Below are positions 25,308 through 33,962 of a DNA stretch of 64,000 bases, piece by piece. Within the stretch, counting starts at the first letter, position 1. Each line of letters starts with the position of its first letter. Below the pieces are notes generated by a model that did no database searches, was not told where the DNA came from, and worked only from the letters and a program-made list of their open reading frames with translations. Made by a program: the position numbers and the translations under genes. This stretch comes from an uncultured Acinetobacter sp. (GTDB lineage Bacteria; Cyanobacteriota; Vampirovibrionia; Gastranaerophilales; Gastranaerophilaceae): positions 1 through 64,000 of the forward strand of contig ONVC01000004.1 in assembly GCA_900321205.1 (NCBI GenBank), in the 5' to 3' direction.

Positions 25308-25643
25308 ATGACAAACTACATTCAGATTGACAACATTCAAAACAAACTCTGGAAAAAGTATGCTGAAAAGATTGACAACAGAAAACCTGATGTTAACGAC
25401 CCGAATGACGTTGGCGATGCAGGTGACCTTATGTTAAGCCAGCGTGAAATCGAAAAACTGTCAACAATGATTTCTGAATATTACACGGCTAATCCACAGA
25501 AAAATTCGTTGGGAGAAACGGTTCCTGTTCAGGAGTCGGTAACCAATGCACTAAAAGAAATTTTCGGAAGTACGATAAACTACCTAAAATACAAAGCTGA
25601 CGTGGCTTTAAGCAGTATTAACAAATTCTTTTCAAATATATAA
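25308..25643 (+). CDS. Hypothetical protein
   Basis: A 111-residue acidic protein, unrecognised, with a polar central stretch (PDVNDPNDVGDAGDLMLSQ) and an amphipathic C-terminal helix (FGSTINYLKYKADVALSSI). No signal peptide or catalytic motif is visible. TAGGAGAG lies before the ATG. It stands alone, converging with the GNAT gene three bases after its stop, and is preceded by a striking inverted repeat that may control it. Confidence 0.6.
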   Translation: MTNYIQIDNIQNKLWKKYAEKIDNRKPDVNDPNDVGDAGDLMLSQREIEKLSTMISEYYTANPQKNSLGETVPVQESVTNALKEIFGSTINYLKYKADVALSSINKFFSNI

Positions 25644-25646
25644 TTA

Positions 25647-26231
25647 TTAAACCTGCGAACTATTTTTCTGCCAAACATAATAGTTTATTTCATCAGGACT
25701 TTTTTTAAAACCGTTTTTTATATAAAAGTCTTTGACAGATTTTTCTGGTGACGGAAAACAGGATATTTTATCATTCATTTGCTTTAACATATTTAAAATT
25801 GCCGTACCTATTCCCTTGAACTTTGGCTGCATACTATTTACCAAATCAGGATCAACCTGAAAACGTTCAATGAACATAGATTTGTCTTCAAGTGGGGATA
25901 CCTGAATTAATCCCAGTATGTCATCGTCCTTTATGTTTTCATAATTTGCACTTTGTGAAGTTAAAGCATAGACTTCATGACCTTTATAATACTTGCTTTT
26001 GTTCCTGAGGGCACATGCAACATGATATATATTCAAAGCGAATTTGTCATTAACCCAGCATTTTGAAGCGCTTTCCAGTGCGTTTATATCTCCTGAGTTA
26101 AAAGGGTCAATTTTAACAAAAGAAACTTGCTGGTTTGAGTATCCATGCCTGTCCTTAAGCGCTTTGCCAACATTTTCAAAATTGACAAATTTTGCTTTAA
26201 ACATTGTGCTGTTATATTTCTCTACTCTCAT
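25647..26231 (-). CDS. GNAT-family acetyltransferase-like protein with N-terminal tag
   Basis: A 194-residue protein whose C-terminal half fits a GCN5-type N-acetyltransferase. It has ILGLIQVSPL, FQVDPDLVN, an acetyl-CoA loop-like KFKGIGTAILNMLKQM (Q/R-x-x-G-x-G/A variant) and VKDFYIKNGFKKSP near the end. The N-terminus, MRVEKYNSTMFKAKFVNFE, carries the short motif shared by other lineage-specific proteins here, including the F-K-A end. The substrate is unknown. It follows bioB by five bases and is probably co-transcribed with it. Confidence 0.65.
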   Translation of the reverse strand: MRVEKYNSTMFKAKFVNFENVGKALKDRHGYSNQQVSFVKIDPFNSGDINALESASKCWVNDKFALNIYHVACALRNKSKYYKGHEVYALTSQSANYENIKDDDILGLIQVSPLEDKSMFIERFQVDPDLVNSMQPKFKGIGTAILNMLKQMNDKISCFPSPEKSVKDFYIKNGFKKSPDEINYYVWQKNSSQV

Positions 26232-26236
26232 ACCGC

Positions 26237-27175
26237 TTATGCTTTCATTACCAAGTCAAGTTCGCTGAGCATTTTTTTGTCTTCTTCGGATTTTGAACCG
26301 CAGGTTGTAAGGTAATTTCCGACAAGAAGCGAATTTATACCTGCAATAATTCCTATTTTCTGATTATACTGGCTTAATCTTGTTGTTCTTCCGCCTGCAT
26401 AACGAAGCATTGCTTTCGGTAAAATCATTCTGAATATACAAATTGTTTTCAGGATTTCTTCTTCATCTATTTTGCTTTCATATCCTTCAAGCGGAGTTCC
26501 CTTGATAGGATTCAGAAAGTTAATCGGAACGGTTTTCGGATTAAGCTCTTTAAGAGAAAGTGCCATATCAACTCTGTCTTCTCTTGATTCACCCATACCG
26601 ATAATTACACCACAGCACGCTTCCATACCGTGTTTTGTAATCATTTTAACCGTATTAACCCTGTCTTCAAAGTTGTGTGTTGTACAGATATGACTGTGAT
26701 AATTTTTAGATGTATTAATGTTGTGATTAAATCTTTCAACACCTGCTTCTTTTATTTTTATAACCTGTTCTTCCGAAAGAAGTCCGAGTGACGCACAGCA
26801 GTGAAGTCCGTCAATTGAAGCAACTTCTCTAATCATTTCTAATATTTTTTCAAAATCTTTGCCGGTAGGAACTCTGCCTGAAGTTACTATACAAAAACGT
26901 GTTGCGCCGTTTTCTTTTGCGCTCAGAGCAGCCTTTTTAACAGTTTCAACATCAAGAAGCGGATGACATTCAATCTCTGCGTGGTTGTGCTTTGACTGAG
27001 AACAGTATTTGCAGTTTTCTGAACATTCACCGGTTTTTGCACTTATAATACTGCAAGCTTCAACAGTATTATCAAAATTTTCCACAGTAATTTTGTGTGA
27101 AATATTGATTAACTCTTCAAGCGGTTCTTCATACAGTTTTAAATATTCGTCTTTTGTTAAATTAGTGTAATCCAT
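26237..27175 (-). CDS. bioB: Biotin synthase
   Basis: BioB is a radical-SAM enzyme that inserts sulfur into dethiobiotin. The 312-residue protein has the 4Fe-4S motif C-x3-C-x2-C (GECSENCKYCSQSKHN), CIVTSGRVPTGK, CASLGLLSEEQ, ERFNHNINTS, GVIIGMGESREDRV, PINFLNPIKGTPL and GGRTTRL near the end. The ATG at 27175 has GAGGG seven bases upstream and is chosen over the one five codons earlier. No other biotin genes are adjacent; the GNAT gene follows. Confidence 0.95.
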   Translation of the reverse strand: MDYTNLTKDEYLKLYEEPLEELINISHKITVENFDNTVEACSIISAKTGECSENCKYCSQSKHNHAEIECHPLLDVETVKKAALSAKENGATRFCIVTSGRVPTGKDFEKILEMIREVASIDGLHCCASLGLLSEEQVIKIKEAGVERFNHNINTSKNYHSHICTTHNFEDRVNTVKMITKHGMEACCGVIIGMGESREDRVDMALSLKELNPKTVPINFLNPIKGTPLEGYESKIDEEEILKTICIFRMILPKAMLRYAGGRTTRLSQYNQKIGIIAGINSLLVGNYLTTCGSKSEEDKKMLSELDLVMKA

Positions 27176-27206
27176 AATCAAATCCCTCATACATTTCGGC
27201 CGGGAG

Positions 27207-27219
27207 GGGTAAATATATA
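27207..27219. repeat. 13-bp repeat GGGGTAAATATAT, copy 2
   Basis: This copy lies 32 bases upstream of the bioB start, between bioB and the GH57 gene, which are both on the minus strand. Confidence 0.4.
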
Positions 27220-27276
27220 AAATAAATACCTCTTTCCCTCTTTAAGTATAATATCATAAAAACTTTTTGATAAAAA

Positions 27277-29508
27277 CTACACTCTGCTCATTGAGAGTAA
27301 AACTTCCTGCGGAAGATAAGTGTTTTTTACGGCAGAATCTGTATTAGCCATAAAGAACTCTACTGTTTCACCTTCTCCGACACCCAGTTTATCAAACGGA
27401 ATACATACATCAATCACGTCTTCATAAACCATTTTGATTCCGTCAGGATTATCCAGAGTCCATATATCCGGATGTAAAACAGTTGTCAAACGCAGAGGAT
27501 AAAGAGTATCTTTAATAAGCGTAAGCGTGAGTTCATGTTCAAATTTTTCCATCAGTATCGGATAAGGATTGTCCGTTCTGCTGATTAATCTTATATGAGC
27601 TCTGCTCGATATTTTACTTGCGTTTCTCGTATATATATAAAACTGGTTTATTCTTTCCGCCAGACTCATTTCACCTGTACTTTTATTAACATGAAGTCTG
27701 AAATAGATATTATCGTGGTCACACCCGAAATCTATTTTATCGACATTTTTGTTTTCTCTGAATACAGGACCGTCAAGCAGAGATATACTGCCTGCATTGT
27801 ACCAGTCATCCGAACTGCTGCTTAAACCATCCAGACTTGGCGTAATTGCACGTTTCGGGAATTTAAACGGAGCTTCTATTTTTGTGATTATAGATGTATC
27901 GAGATATTCCGGAGGTTCAAGACCCAGTGTAGTATATACGTGCTTGAGCCTTTCCCTGAACATATAATCAAACAAAAAGTCCTGACCTGAATTATTAGGT
28001 TCTCCGTACCACCAGAACCAGTCACTACCCTGTGCAATAAACAATTCCCGTTTTGCGGCAGGAATGTTCGGATTATTCTTATTCTCCTTCACAAAAGCAT
28101 TCAAATCATCTTTTGTATTCTTTAATGCCGACCAGGCTTTATTCTTTTCCTGTTCGCCTATCCAGTACTGAAAAGTTCTGTCTATCCAGGAGCCGGAATA
28201 AATCTTTTTCAGGCTCTTTTTGTGCCTGTCATTTTCTATGTAATCACTGATTAAAACCGTTTCAAGCGATTCGTCCTGTTCAAAAAGCCCATATAATTTT
28301 TCCAAAAACTCTATACCGTCATTCTGATAGTTTTCCCAACAGTTTTCACAATCTGCCGCTATTGTAAGCAGATGCGTATCATCAGGAGAAACAAGAAGTT
28401 TGTTCTGAATGGTTTTAATTTTTTCATAAAGATCACCTGCCGCCATATCAGAGTTTATACCTGCATATTCAAAGTTAATAAGATGCGGAATAGACCTGTC
28501 TCTGAAAATAACATCAATATCCGATTTTTTTGTCTGATAGTTATAAACCTTCGTAAGTCTGTACGGGTCACTCAAATTGCCTTTAAAATCTCTTACAAAA
28601 TCAAAATTAAGAGAGTTTGACAAAATACCTTCATCTGATATTGTCCATTTTATACCCTGATGAGCGAATACCGCTAAAGTTTTCGGACCTATGCACAGTT
28701 CAGGCGGCCACATACCTTTCGGACGTACCCCGAATATATCCTCTACCCTGTCTAACGCTGCCTTTATCTGGGTTCTTGCATCATCACCCATTCCGAGTCG
28801 TTCGGGAAGTCCTGCGGAAGTCAGACCTGTTTTTGCGGCACTTTTTGCGTCTATAAGAATTGGTAAAATTGCATGATAATAAGGACTTGTTGTAAGCTCT
28901 ATCCTGCCTTCATTTATATATTTTTTTATCGTGGGAATAATTTCACGTATTATTTGTCTCTGGATTTCAAGAATCTCTATCCTGTCATCTCTGGTGTAAC
29001 AGTATTTTTTATCCCAAAGCTCTCTTAATCTGGGATAACGGTCATAATGAATCGGGTCAATCCACACAAGATTAAACACTGCCATCAGGTCAGCGTATTC
29101 CTGAGAATTAAAGTCATCTATACTAAAATTTTCTTTGCTGAAACGTTTTTGATAAAGATTTCTGTACGTTTCATTTTTATAAACCATTGTTTCAAATTTG
29201 GTATTAAAAAAATTATTAAGTATGAACGATTTTTCTTCACTTGAAATATTATCCGTATCGGAAACGGTTATTTCAGAATGAATATCATTAAAATTCTTTT
29301 CGCCATAATCTATAAGTGCATCTAACAGAGCAGGAACAATGTTAAAATTCAGTTTGAGTTTCGGAAATCTATCCAAAAAAAGAACCATATCCAGGTAATC
29401 CTTCACCGCGTGAAGTCTGACCCAAGGCATTAAATATGTTCCCTCCAGCTCATACACAGGCTGATGCATATGCCAGTATATAGCGAGTGACAGTTTTTTA
29501 TCATTCAT
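27277..29508 (-). CDS. Glycoside hydrolase family 57 protein
   Basis: A 743-residue GH57 enzyme. The family acts on alpha-glucans (amylase, 4-alpha-glucanotransferase, branching enzyme). Seen: LAIYWHMHQPVYE at the start (motif 1), ELTTSPYYHAILPIL, GMWPPELCIG carrying the putative nucleophile Glu (motif 3), TISDEGIL, and LTIAADCENCWENYQ with the acid/base Asp region (motif 4). The C-terminal 200 residues are beta-rich, as in GH57 proteins with an added domain (DUF1957/1925-like not resolved). The start is set at MNDKK at 29508; TATAAT at 29519-29524 leaves a leader of only about four bases. It is a likely glycogen- or starch-processing enzyme, specificity undetermined. Confidence 0.88.
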   Translation of the reverse strand: MNDKKLSLAIYWHMHQPVYELEGTYLMPWVRLHAVKDYLDMVLFLDRFPKLKLNFNIVPALLDALIDYGEKNFNDIHSEITVSDTDNISSEEKSFILNNFFNTKFETMVYKNETYRNLYQKRFSKENFSIDDFNSQEYADLMAVFNLVWIDPIHYDRYPRLRELWDKKYCYTRDDRIEILEIQRQIIREIIPTIKKYINEGRIELTTSPYYHAILPILIDAKSAAKTGLTSAGLPERLGMGDDARTQIKAALDRVEDIFGVRPKGMWPPELCIGPKTLAVFAHQGIKWTISDEGILSNSLNFDFVRDFKGNLSDPYRLTKVYNYQTKKSDIDVIFRDRSIPHLINFEYAGINSDMAAGDLYEKIKTIQNKLLVSPDDTHLLTIAADCENCWENYQNDGIEFLEKLYGLFEQDESLETVLISDYIENDRHKKSLKKIYSGSWIDRTFQYWIGEQEKNKAWSALKNTKDDLNAFVKENKNNPNIPAAKRELFIAQGSDWFWWYGEPNNSGQDFLFDYMFRERLKHVYTTLGLEPPEYLDTSIITKIEAPFKFPKRAITPSLDGLSSSSDDWYNAGSISLLDGPVFRENKNVDKIDFGCDHDNIYFRLHVNKSTGEMSLAERINQFYIYTRNASKISSRAHIRLISRTDNPYPILMEKFEHELTLTLIKDTLYPLRLTTVLHPDIWTLDNPDGIKMVYEDVIDVCIPFDKLGVGEGETVEFFMANTDSAVKNTYLPQEVLLSMSRV

Positions 29509-29551
29509 ATCGTAAGTTATTATACATGAATTTAATACTTTCCGCAAGAAA

Positions 29552-29564
29552 GGGGTAAATATAT
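29552..29564. repeat. 13-bp repeat GGGGTAAATATAT, copy 3
   Basis: This copy lies between the divergent GH57 and plsC genes. Read on the minus strand, its CCCC end lies 27 bases upstream of the GH57 TATAAT. Confidence 0.4.
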
Positions 29565-29624
29565 TAGTAAAATACGTTATAATAAAAACTTATGCTAAAA
29601 TGTTAAACAACAAGGAACTGCATA

Positions 29625-30344
29625 ATGGAAAAAGACAAGTTTTACAGCCAAAGGTATGAGAAGGATTACGGTTTTTTAAGAACCATACTCAATAAAATTT
29701 TCTATTTTCTTTTTGTAAGAACTGCCGCAAAGTATATGTATAACTTGAAAGTGGAAGGCAGAGAAAATGTTCCGAAAACAAATCATCTCATTGTTGCACC
29801 AAACCACGTTTCATACTGTGACCCTGAGTTTGTAAGTTATGCTATAGGAAAACTCGTAGCCTATATGGCAAAACGAGAGCTTTTTCACATGGATTTACCA
29901 ATGCCTATTAAATCAATCAATGGCAGAAAATTATTACGATTTCTTGCCTGGCATTTGGGTGCATTTGAAGTTGATAGAGATAACCCAAAACCTTCTACAT
30001 TTAAAACCGTGCGCCGTATTTTTAATACTAAATGGGCATTCGGTATTTTCCCTGAAGGCGGAGTCAGGCAAGACAAAAAAATCCGTGATCTCAAAAGAGG
30101 AGTTGCGTATTTTGCAAAAAAATACAAGGCAGACGTTCTACCTGTTGCGGTTTGCGGTTTCACCTGGTACGCAACAAAACTGTTCCAGAGAAATATGACA
30201 ATAAAAATCGGCAAACCCATTTCTCACACATTAGAAGAAAAAGAAATTTTGAGAGAATGGGCAAGACAAACATCAGAGATGACAGGGTTTGAAAACCTTG
30301 TTGAAGGGCAATTAGCCGAAGATAAAAAATTTGCAGTAAAATAA
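29625..30344 (+). CDS. plsC: 1-acyl-sn-glycerol-3-phosphate acyltransferase
   Basis: PlsC acylates lysophosphatidate to phosphatidate at the membrane. The 239-residue protein has the H-x4-D motif in NHVSYCDPEF, the R-containing block DRDNPKPSTFK, FPEGGVRQDKKI and PVAVCGF, which are the four acyltransferase blocks. A hydrophobic stretch near residue 25 (IFYFLFV) may anchor it. It stands alone; the gene is divergent from the GH57 gene. Confidence 0.88.
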   Translation: MEKDKFYSQRYEKDYGFLRTILNKIFYFLFVRTAAKYMYNLKVEGRENVPKTNHLIVAPNHVSYCDPEFVSYAIGKLVAYMAKRELFHMDLPMPIKSINGRKLLRFLAWHLGAFEVDRDNPKPSTFKTVRRIFNTKWAFGIFPEGGVRQDKKIRDLKRGVAYFAKKYKADVLPVAVCGFTWYATKLFQRNMTIKIGKPISHTLEEKEILREWARQTSEMTGFENLVEGQLAEDKKFAVK

Positions 30345-30405
30345 ATTTTTTGCTAGCATAAATTTATATTTAAATCCCTATCAGCAAAACAAGGAGTATG
30401 TGTGT

Positions 30406-32358
30406 ATGGCAAATTGTGCTAAAATAATAGGTGTTCCACTTATTGCAGGAGGATTCATGCAAATTAATAATACTAATAACCGACAACAAATTGACTTAAA
30501 AGGTGTAAAATATGTAGGGGCAAATAATAAAACAGATGAAAATTACCCTAAAGATAATTCTAAAAAACTAATAGGAGAGCTTGATAAAATGAGTATGATT
30601 AACAACGTTGGCATTTCAAAGCCTGAATTTGAACTTGGTCTGAGCAGAGAAGAACTTTCCAAGCGAACTCATAAAGACTGTCTGACCACAAAGAAAATGC
30701 TTGATATTGATGCGCCGGAATACCTTGCGCTTTCTGACGGCGATAAAGAAGCACTTAAACACTTAACAAAAGCGGCTGCAAGACTGGATAAAGTTGAGAT
30801 GATTTTAGATGACCACAACAACCTTGCTTTCAAAGAATACCTTGAAAAAGAGATTGCAAAAGGTAATGAAGACGCTAAATTAACAAAAATTCTTTTTGAT
30901 GCCCAAAAAGGTATTTTCGCCCTCGACAGAGATTCTAATATGATTAAACTGGCAAAGGGGCTTGAACCTAAAAAAGGTATCGGAGTTTATCCGAGTGACC
31001 TTACAAAAGAAGAGTTCCATACAATCTTAATCAAAATGATGAAGGAAGGAAAAGTAGATGAGGTTGCAAAAATCCTGAATCAGCGTTCTGTTGTTGAAAG
31101 AGATGGTGACGAACTCAAAGCAACCGACTACGTTGATTACTTTAAAGAAGATTTTGAATATATGGCAACTGAACTCGAAAAAGCTGCAGAAACTTCTACA
31201 AATGCCGATTTTAATGAATACCTGAAACTTCAGGCGAAAGCACTCAGAACAGCTGACCCGATGTTAGACGGTTATGCCGATAAAAAGTGGGCAACTTTGC
31301 AGGATACACCATTAGAGTTCACTATTACGAGAGAAAACTATTCAGATGAGATGACTGAATCAGTTGTTGAAAACACTGAACTCAAAAAACTTCTTGATGA
31401 AAACGGCATTGTTCCTGTTTCAAAAGACTGTCTTGGCGGCAGAGTCGGTATAGTTAATAAACAAGGAACAGAAGCAATATTAAACGTAAAAAAATATTTA
31501 CCCCTTATGGCTCAAAATATGCCATATAACGATAAATACGTTCAAAATATTTCCGCGGACAAAGAGTCAAAACAAACAATGGTTGATGTTGACCTTGTCG
31601 GTGTTTACGGTGATGTTGGCGAATACAGGGCAGGAATTACGTTAGCGGAAAACCTGCCAAATGACGATAAATTATCCGTAAAGGAGCTTAACGGCGGAAG
31701 AAGAAATGTTTACCACAGACAAATCCGTCTTATTACATCAGAAGATGCAAAAGAAAAAATGCAAAAAAGACTTGATGCAATCTTAAACAAAGATTTGCAT
31801 AAATTCTACAATGACGAAGCAGACCACTGGTTTACAATTGGTCACGAAAACGGACATTCACTTGGACCTAAATCCGGAACAGAAGGTTTGGGTAAATATA
31901 AATCAATCATAGAAGAAAACAAAGCTGACATGGTTTCACTCGCTATGCTTGATGTTCTTACAGACGCAGGAATGTACACTCGTGAACAAAAAGAACAAAT
32001 GATAGTAACTTATGCGGCAGATAATATGCTCATGGCAAAGCCGACTTTAAGTCAGGCTCACAGAGTTCGTTCCGTTATGCAAAATTACTTCTTTATCAAA
32101 GAAGGCGCAATAACCATTTCTCCTGACGGGGTTCTTGATGTAAATATTGATAAAATGGTTCCGACTGCTCAAAAAATGCTTAAAGAAATCATTGAAGTAC
32201 AGTTGAGCGGTGATTTTTCGAGAGGCGAAAAATATGTTAATGACTATTTTGTATGGACTCCTGAGATGGAAACATTAGCACAAAATATCAAGAAAGTTTC
32301 AAAGACTTTGAACGGTAAAGTTGAATCACCGCTTGCTGATAAACTTATAAGCGAATAA
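30406..32358 (+). CDS. Zinc metallopeptidase-like protein (HENGH), M49/DPP-III-like
   Basis: A protein of about 650 residues with a zinc-binding site H-E-N-G-H-S-L-G-P near residue 480 followed 30 residues later by EENKADMVSL, supplying a third ligand Glu. HExGHxLGP plus downstream E-E-x-K-A-D resembles the M49 (dipeptidyl-peptidase III) and related peptidase families; the exact family is inference. The upstream half is charged and helical. Two starts compete: ATG 30406 with AAGGAG seven bases before it, and ATG 30457 with AGGAGG four bases before it. The latter would give MQINNTNNRQQIDLKGVKYVG, which matches the N-terminal motif seen on other proteins here. No canonical signal peptide is seen. 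It ends at a terminator shared with glnA. Confidence 0.65.
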   Translation: MANCAKIIGVPLIAGGFMQINNTNNRQQIDLKGVKYVGANNKTDENYPKDNSKKLIGELDKMSMINNVGISKPEFELGLSREELSKRTHKDCLTTKKMLDIDAPEYLALSDGDKEALKHLTKAAARLDKVEMILDDHNNLAFKEYLEKEIAKGNEDAKLTKILFDAQKGIFALDRDSNMIKLAKGLEPKKGIGVYPSDLTKEEFHTILIKMMKEGKVDEVAKILNQRSVVERDGDELKATDYVDYFKEDFEYMATELEKAAETSTNADFNEYLKLQAKALRTADPMLDGYADKKWATLQDTPLEFTITRENYSDEMTESVVENTELKKLLDENGIVPVSKDCLGGRVGIVNKQGTEAILNVKKYLPLMAQNMPYNDKYVQNISADKESKQTMVDVDLVGVYGDVGEYRAGITLAENLPNDDKLSVKELNGGRRNVYHRQIRLITSEDAKEKMQKRLDAILNKDLHKFYNDEADHWFTIGHENGHSLGPKSGTEGLGKYKSIIEENKADMVSLAMLDVLTDAGMYTREQKEQMIVTYAADNMLMAKPTLSQAHRVRSVMQNYFFIKEGAITISPDGVLDVNIDKMVPTAQKMLKEIIEVQLSGDFSRGEKYVNDYFVWTPEMETLAQNIKKVSKTLNGKVESPLADKLISE

Positions 32359-32370
32359 CTTTGACAGAAT

Positions 32371-32406
32371 AAAAAATCGGGTGCTTAAAAAGCACCCGAT
32401 TTTTTA
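32371..32406. terminator. Bidirectional terminator
   Basis: AAAAAATCGGGTGCTT-aa-AAGCACCCGATTTTTT is a near-perfect A-run/GC stem/T-run between the converging metallopeptidase gene and glnA. Confidence 0.9.
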
Positions 32407-32420
32407 TTTATAACTCACCA

Positions 32421-33785
32421 CTAGTATCTTGCAAGATATTTATCTATTTCCCATTGAGAAACATAGGTTCTGAAGTTATCCCATTCAATTTCTTTTGCTG
32501 TTACAAACTCCTCTAAGATATGCGAACCGAGGGCGGTTTTTGCAATAAGAGAACGCTGCAAGCAGTCAAGAGATTCTTTCAGACTTCCCGGCAGAGATTC
32601 TATTCTCAAACGTTTACGTTCTTTTTCGGAAAGCTTGTAAATGTTTGATTCAACAGGTTTTGGCGGTTCAATTTTGTTTCTTACACCGTCAAGGCATGCT
32701 GCTAAAATTGTTGCGAATGCTAAATACGGATTACAGCTCGGGTCTGGAGAACGAAGTTCAACACGAGTAGAGACACCCCGTTTTGCCGGGACTCTCAGCA
32801 AAGCACTTCTGTTAGCAAGCGACCATGCCATATAAACAGGCGCTTCGTACCCCGGTACCAAACGTTTGTAACTGTTAACCGTAGGGTTAAGTATTGCAGT
32901 AATGCTTTTGATATGTTTTAACATACCGCCGATTGCATATCTTGCCGTATCTGAAAGCTGATATTCTCCTTTTGCATCAAAAAATGCATTTTTACCTTTT
33001 AAATCTGAAAGAGAAATATTACAGTGCATACCTGAACCGTTGATACCGAACACCGGTTTTGGCATAAATGTTGCATGAAGTCCGTATTGAGCAGCAACAG
33101 CTTTAACCGCAATTCTGAAGGTTACAACATTATCCGCAGTTGTTAAAATATCAGAGTATTTGAAATCGATTTCATGCTGACCGTCAGCAACCTCGTGATG
33201 AGAGGCTTCAATATCAAATCCCATATCCTGAAGCGTGCTTACAATATCCGTACGTACTTCTTCACCCAAGTCATCCGGACCTACATCATAATACCCGGCT
33301 CTGTCATGAGTTTTTGTTGTAATATGACCTTCTTCATCTTTTTCAAAGAGGAAAAACTCTGCTTCCGGTCCGATATTCATAGAGAAGCCCAGTTTTTTTG
33401 CTTCTGCCATAAGTCTTTTTAAATTACATCTCGGACAACCTTCAAACGGTGTTCCGTCTGCGTTATAAATATCACATATTACACGCGCGGAGTTTCTGCC
33501 GTTTTGTTCCTGCCAGGGAAGTATCTGAAAAGTATTTTTATCAGGATAGAAAAACATATCTGATGTTTCTATATTTCTAAAACCCTTTATTGAAGAACCG
33601 TCAAGCATAATTTCATTATTTAAAACCCTGTCTATATGCTCTGATGGTACTGCCAAATTTTTAACCTGACCGTTAATATCAACAAACTGAAGTTTGATAA
33701 ACTGAACGTCATATTCTTCAATCATTTTTTTGATATCTTCGTCTGTATAGTGCCGCCCGCTTAATGGCTGATGCATAAATTCCAT
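32421..33785 (-). CDS. glnA: Glutamine synthetase, type I
   Basis: GlnA makes glutamine from glutamate, ammonia and ATP. The 454-residue protein has VQFIKLQFVDINGQVKNLAV, the DGSSIKGF loop, GPEAEFFLFE, YYDVGPDD, EASHHEVADGQHEIDFKY, NGSGMHCNISL, NPTVNSYKRLVPGYEAP and RVELRSPDPSCNPYLAFA. The length and the lack of the NLYDLPPEE-type adenylylation loop (here ESNIYKLSEKERKR) suggest the GSI-alpha branch, feedback-controlled rather than adenylylated (inference). The start at 33785 has GGAGGG six bases upstream; an earlier ATG two codons up abuts the ribosome site. Confidence 0.95.
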   Translation of the reverse strand: MEFMHQPLSGRHYTDEDIKKMIEEYDVQFIKLQFVDINGQVKNLAVPSEHIDRVLNNEIMLDGSSIKGFRNIETSDMFFYPDKNTFQILPWQEQNGRNSARVICDIYNADGTPFEGCPRCNLKRLMAEAKKLGFSMNIGPEAEFFLFEKDEEGHITTKTHDRAGYYDVGPDDLGEEVRTDIVSTLQDMGFDIEASHHEVADGQHEIDFKYSDILTTADNVVTFRIAVKAVAAQYGLHATFMPKPVFGINGSGMHCNISLSDLKGKNAFFDAKGEYQLSDTARYAIGGMLKHIKSITAILNPTVNSYKRLVPGYEAPVYMAWSLANRSALLRVPAKRGVSTRVELRSPDPSCNPYLAFATILAACLDGVRNKIEPPKPVESNIYKLSEKERKRLRIESLPGSLKESLDCLQRSLIAKTALGSHILEEFVTAKEIEWDNFRTYVSQWEIDKYLARY

Positions 33786-33886
33786 ACTCATCCCTCCGTT
33801 TTCTAATGGTTTAATAATATCTTATTTTAAATAAAAAGGTCAATAGATTATGTATTAAGAATATATTAAATTTTAAATGTAAATAT

Positions 33887-33895
33887 TTGTAACAA
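33887..33895 (+). promoter_or_regulatory. TTGTAACAA box upstream of the giant gene
   Basis: This 9-bp palindrome-like motif lies 67 bases before the start of the 2173-aa gene. TTGTWACAA boxes occur at similar distance before the next two genes (40540-40548 and 42427-42435). Possible operator or unusual -35 element. Confidence 0.35.
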
Positions 33896-33962
33896 ACCGC
33901 ATAAAAACACTCAAGTTTTATGAATGGGTGTCGATAAACATGTTGTTAGTGACAGGTAAGTA

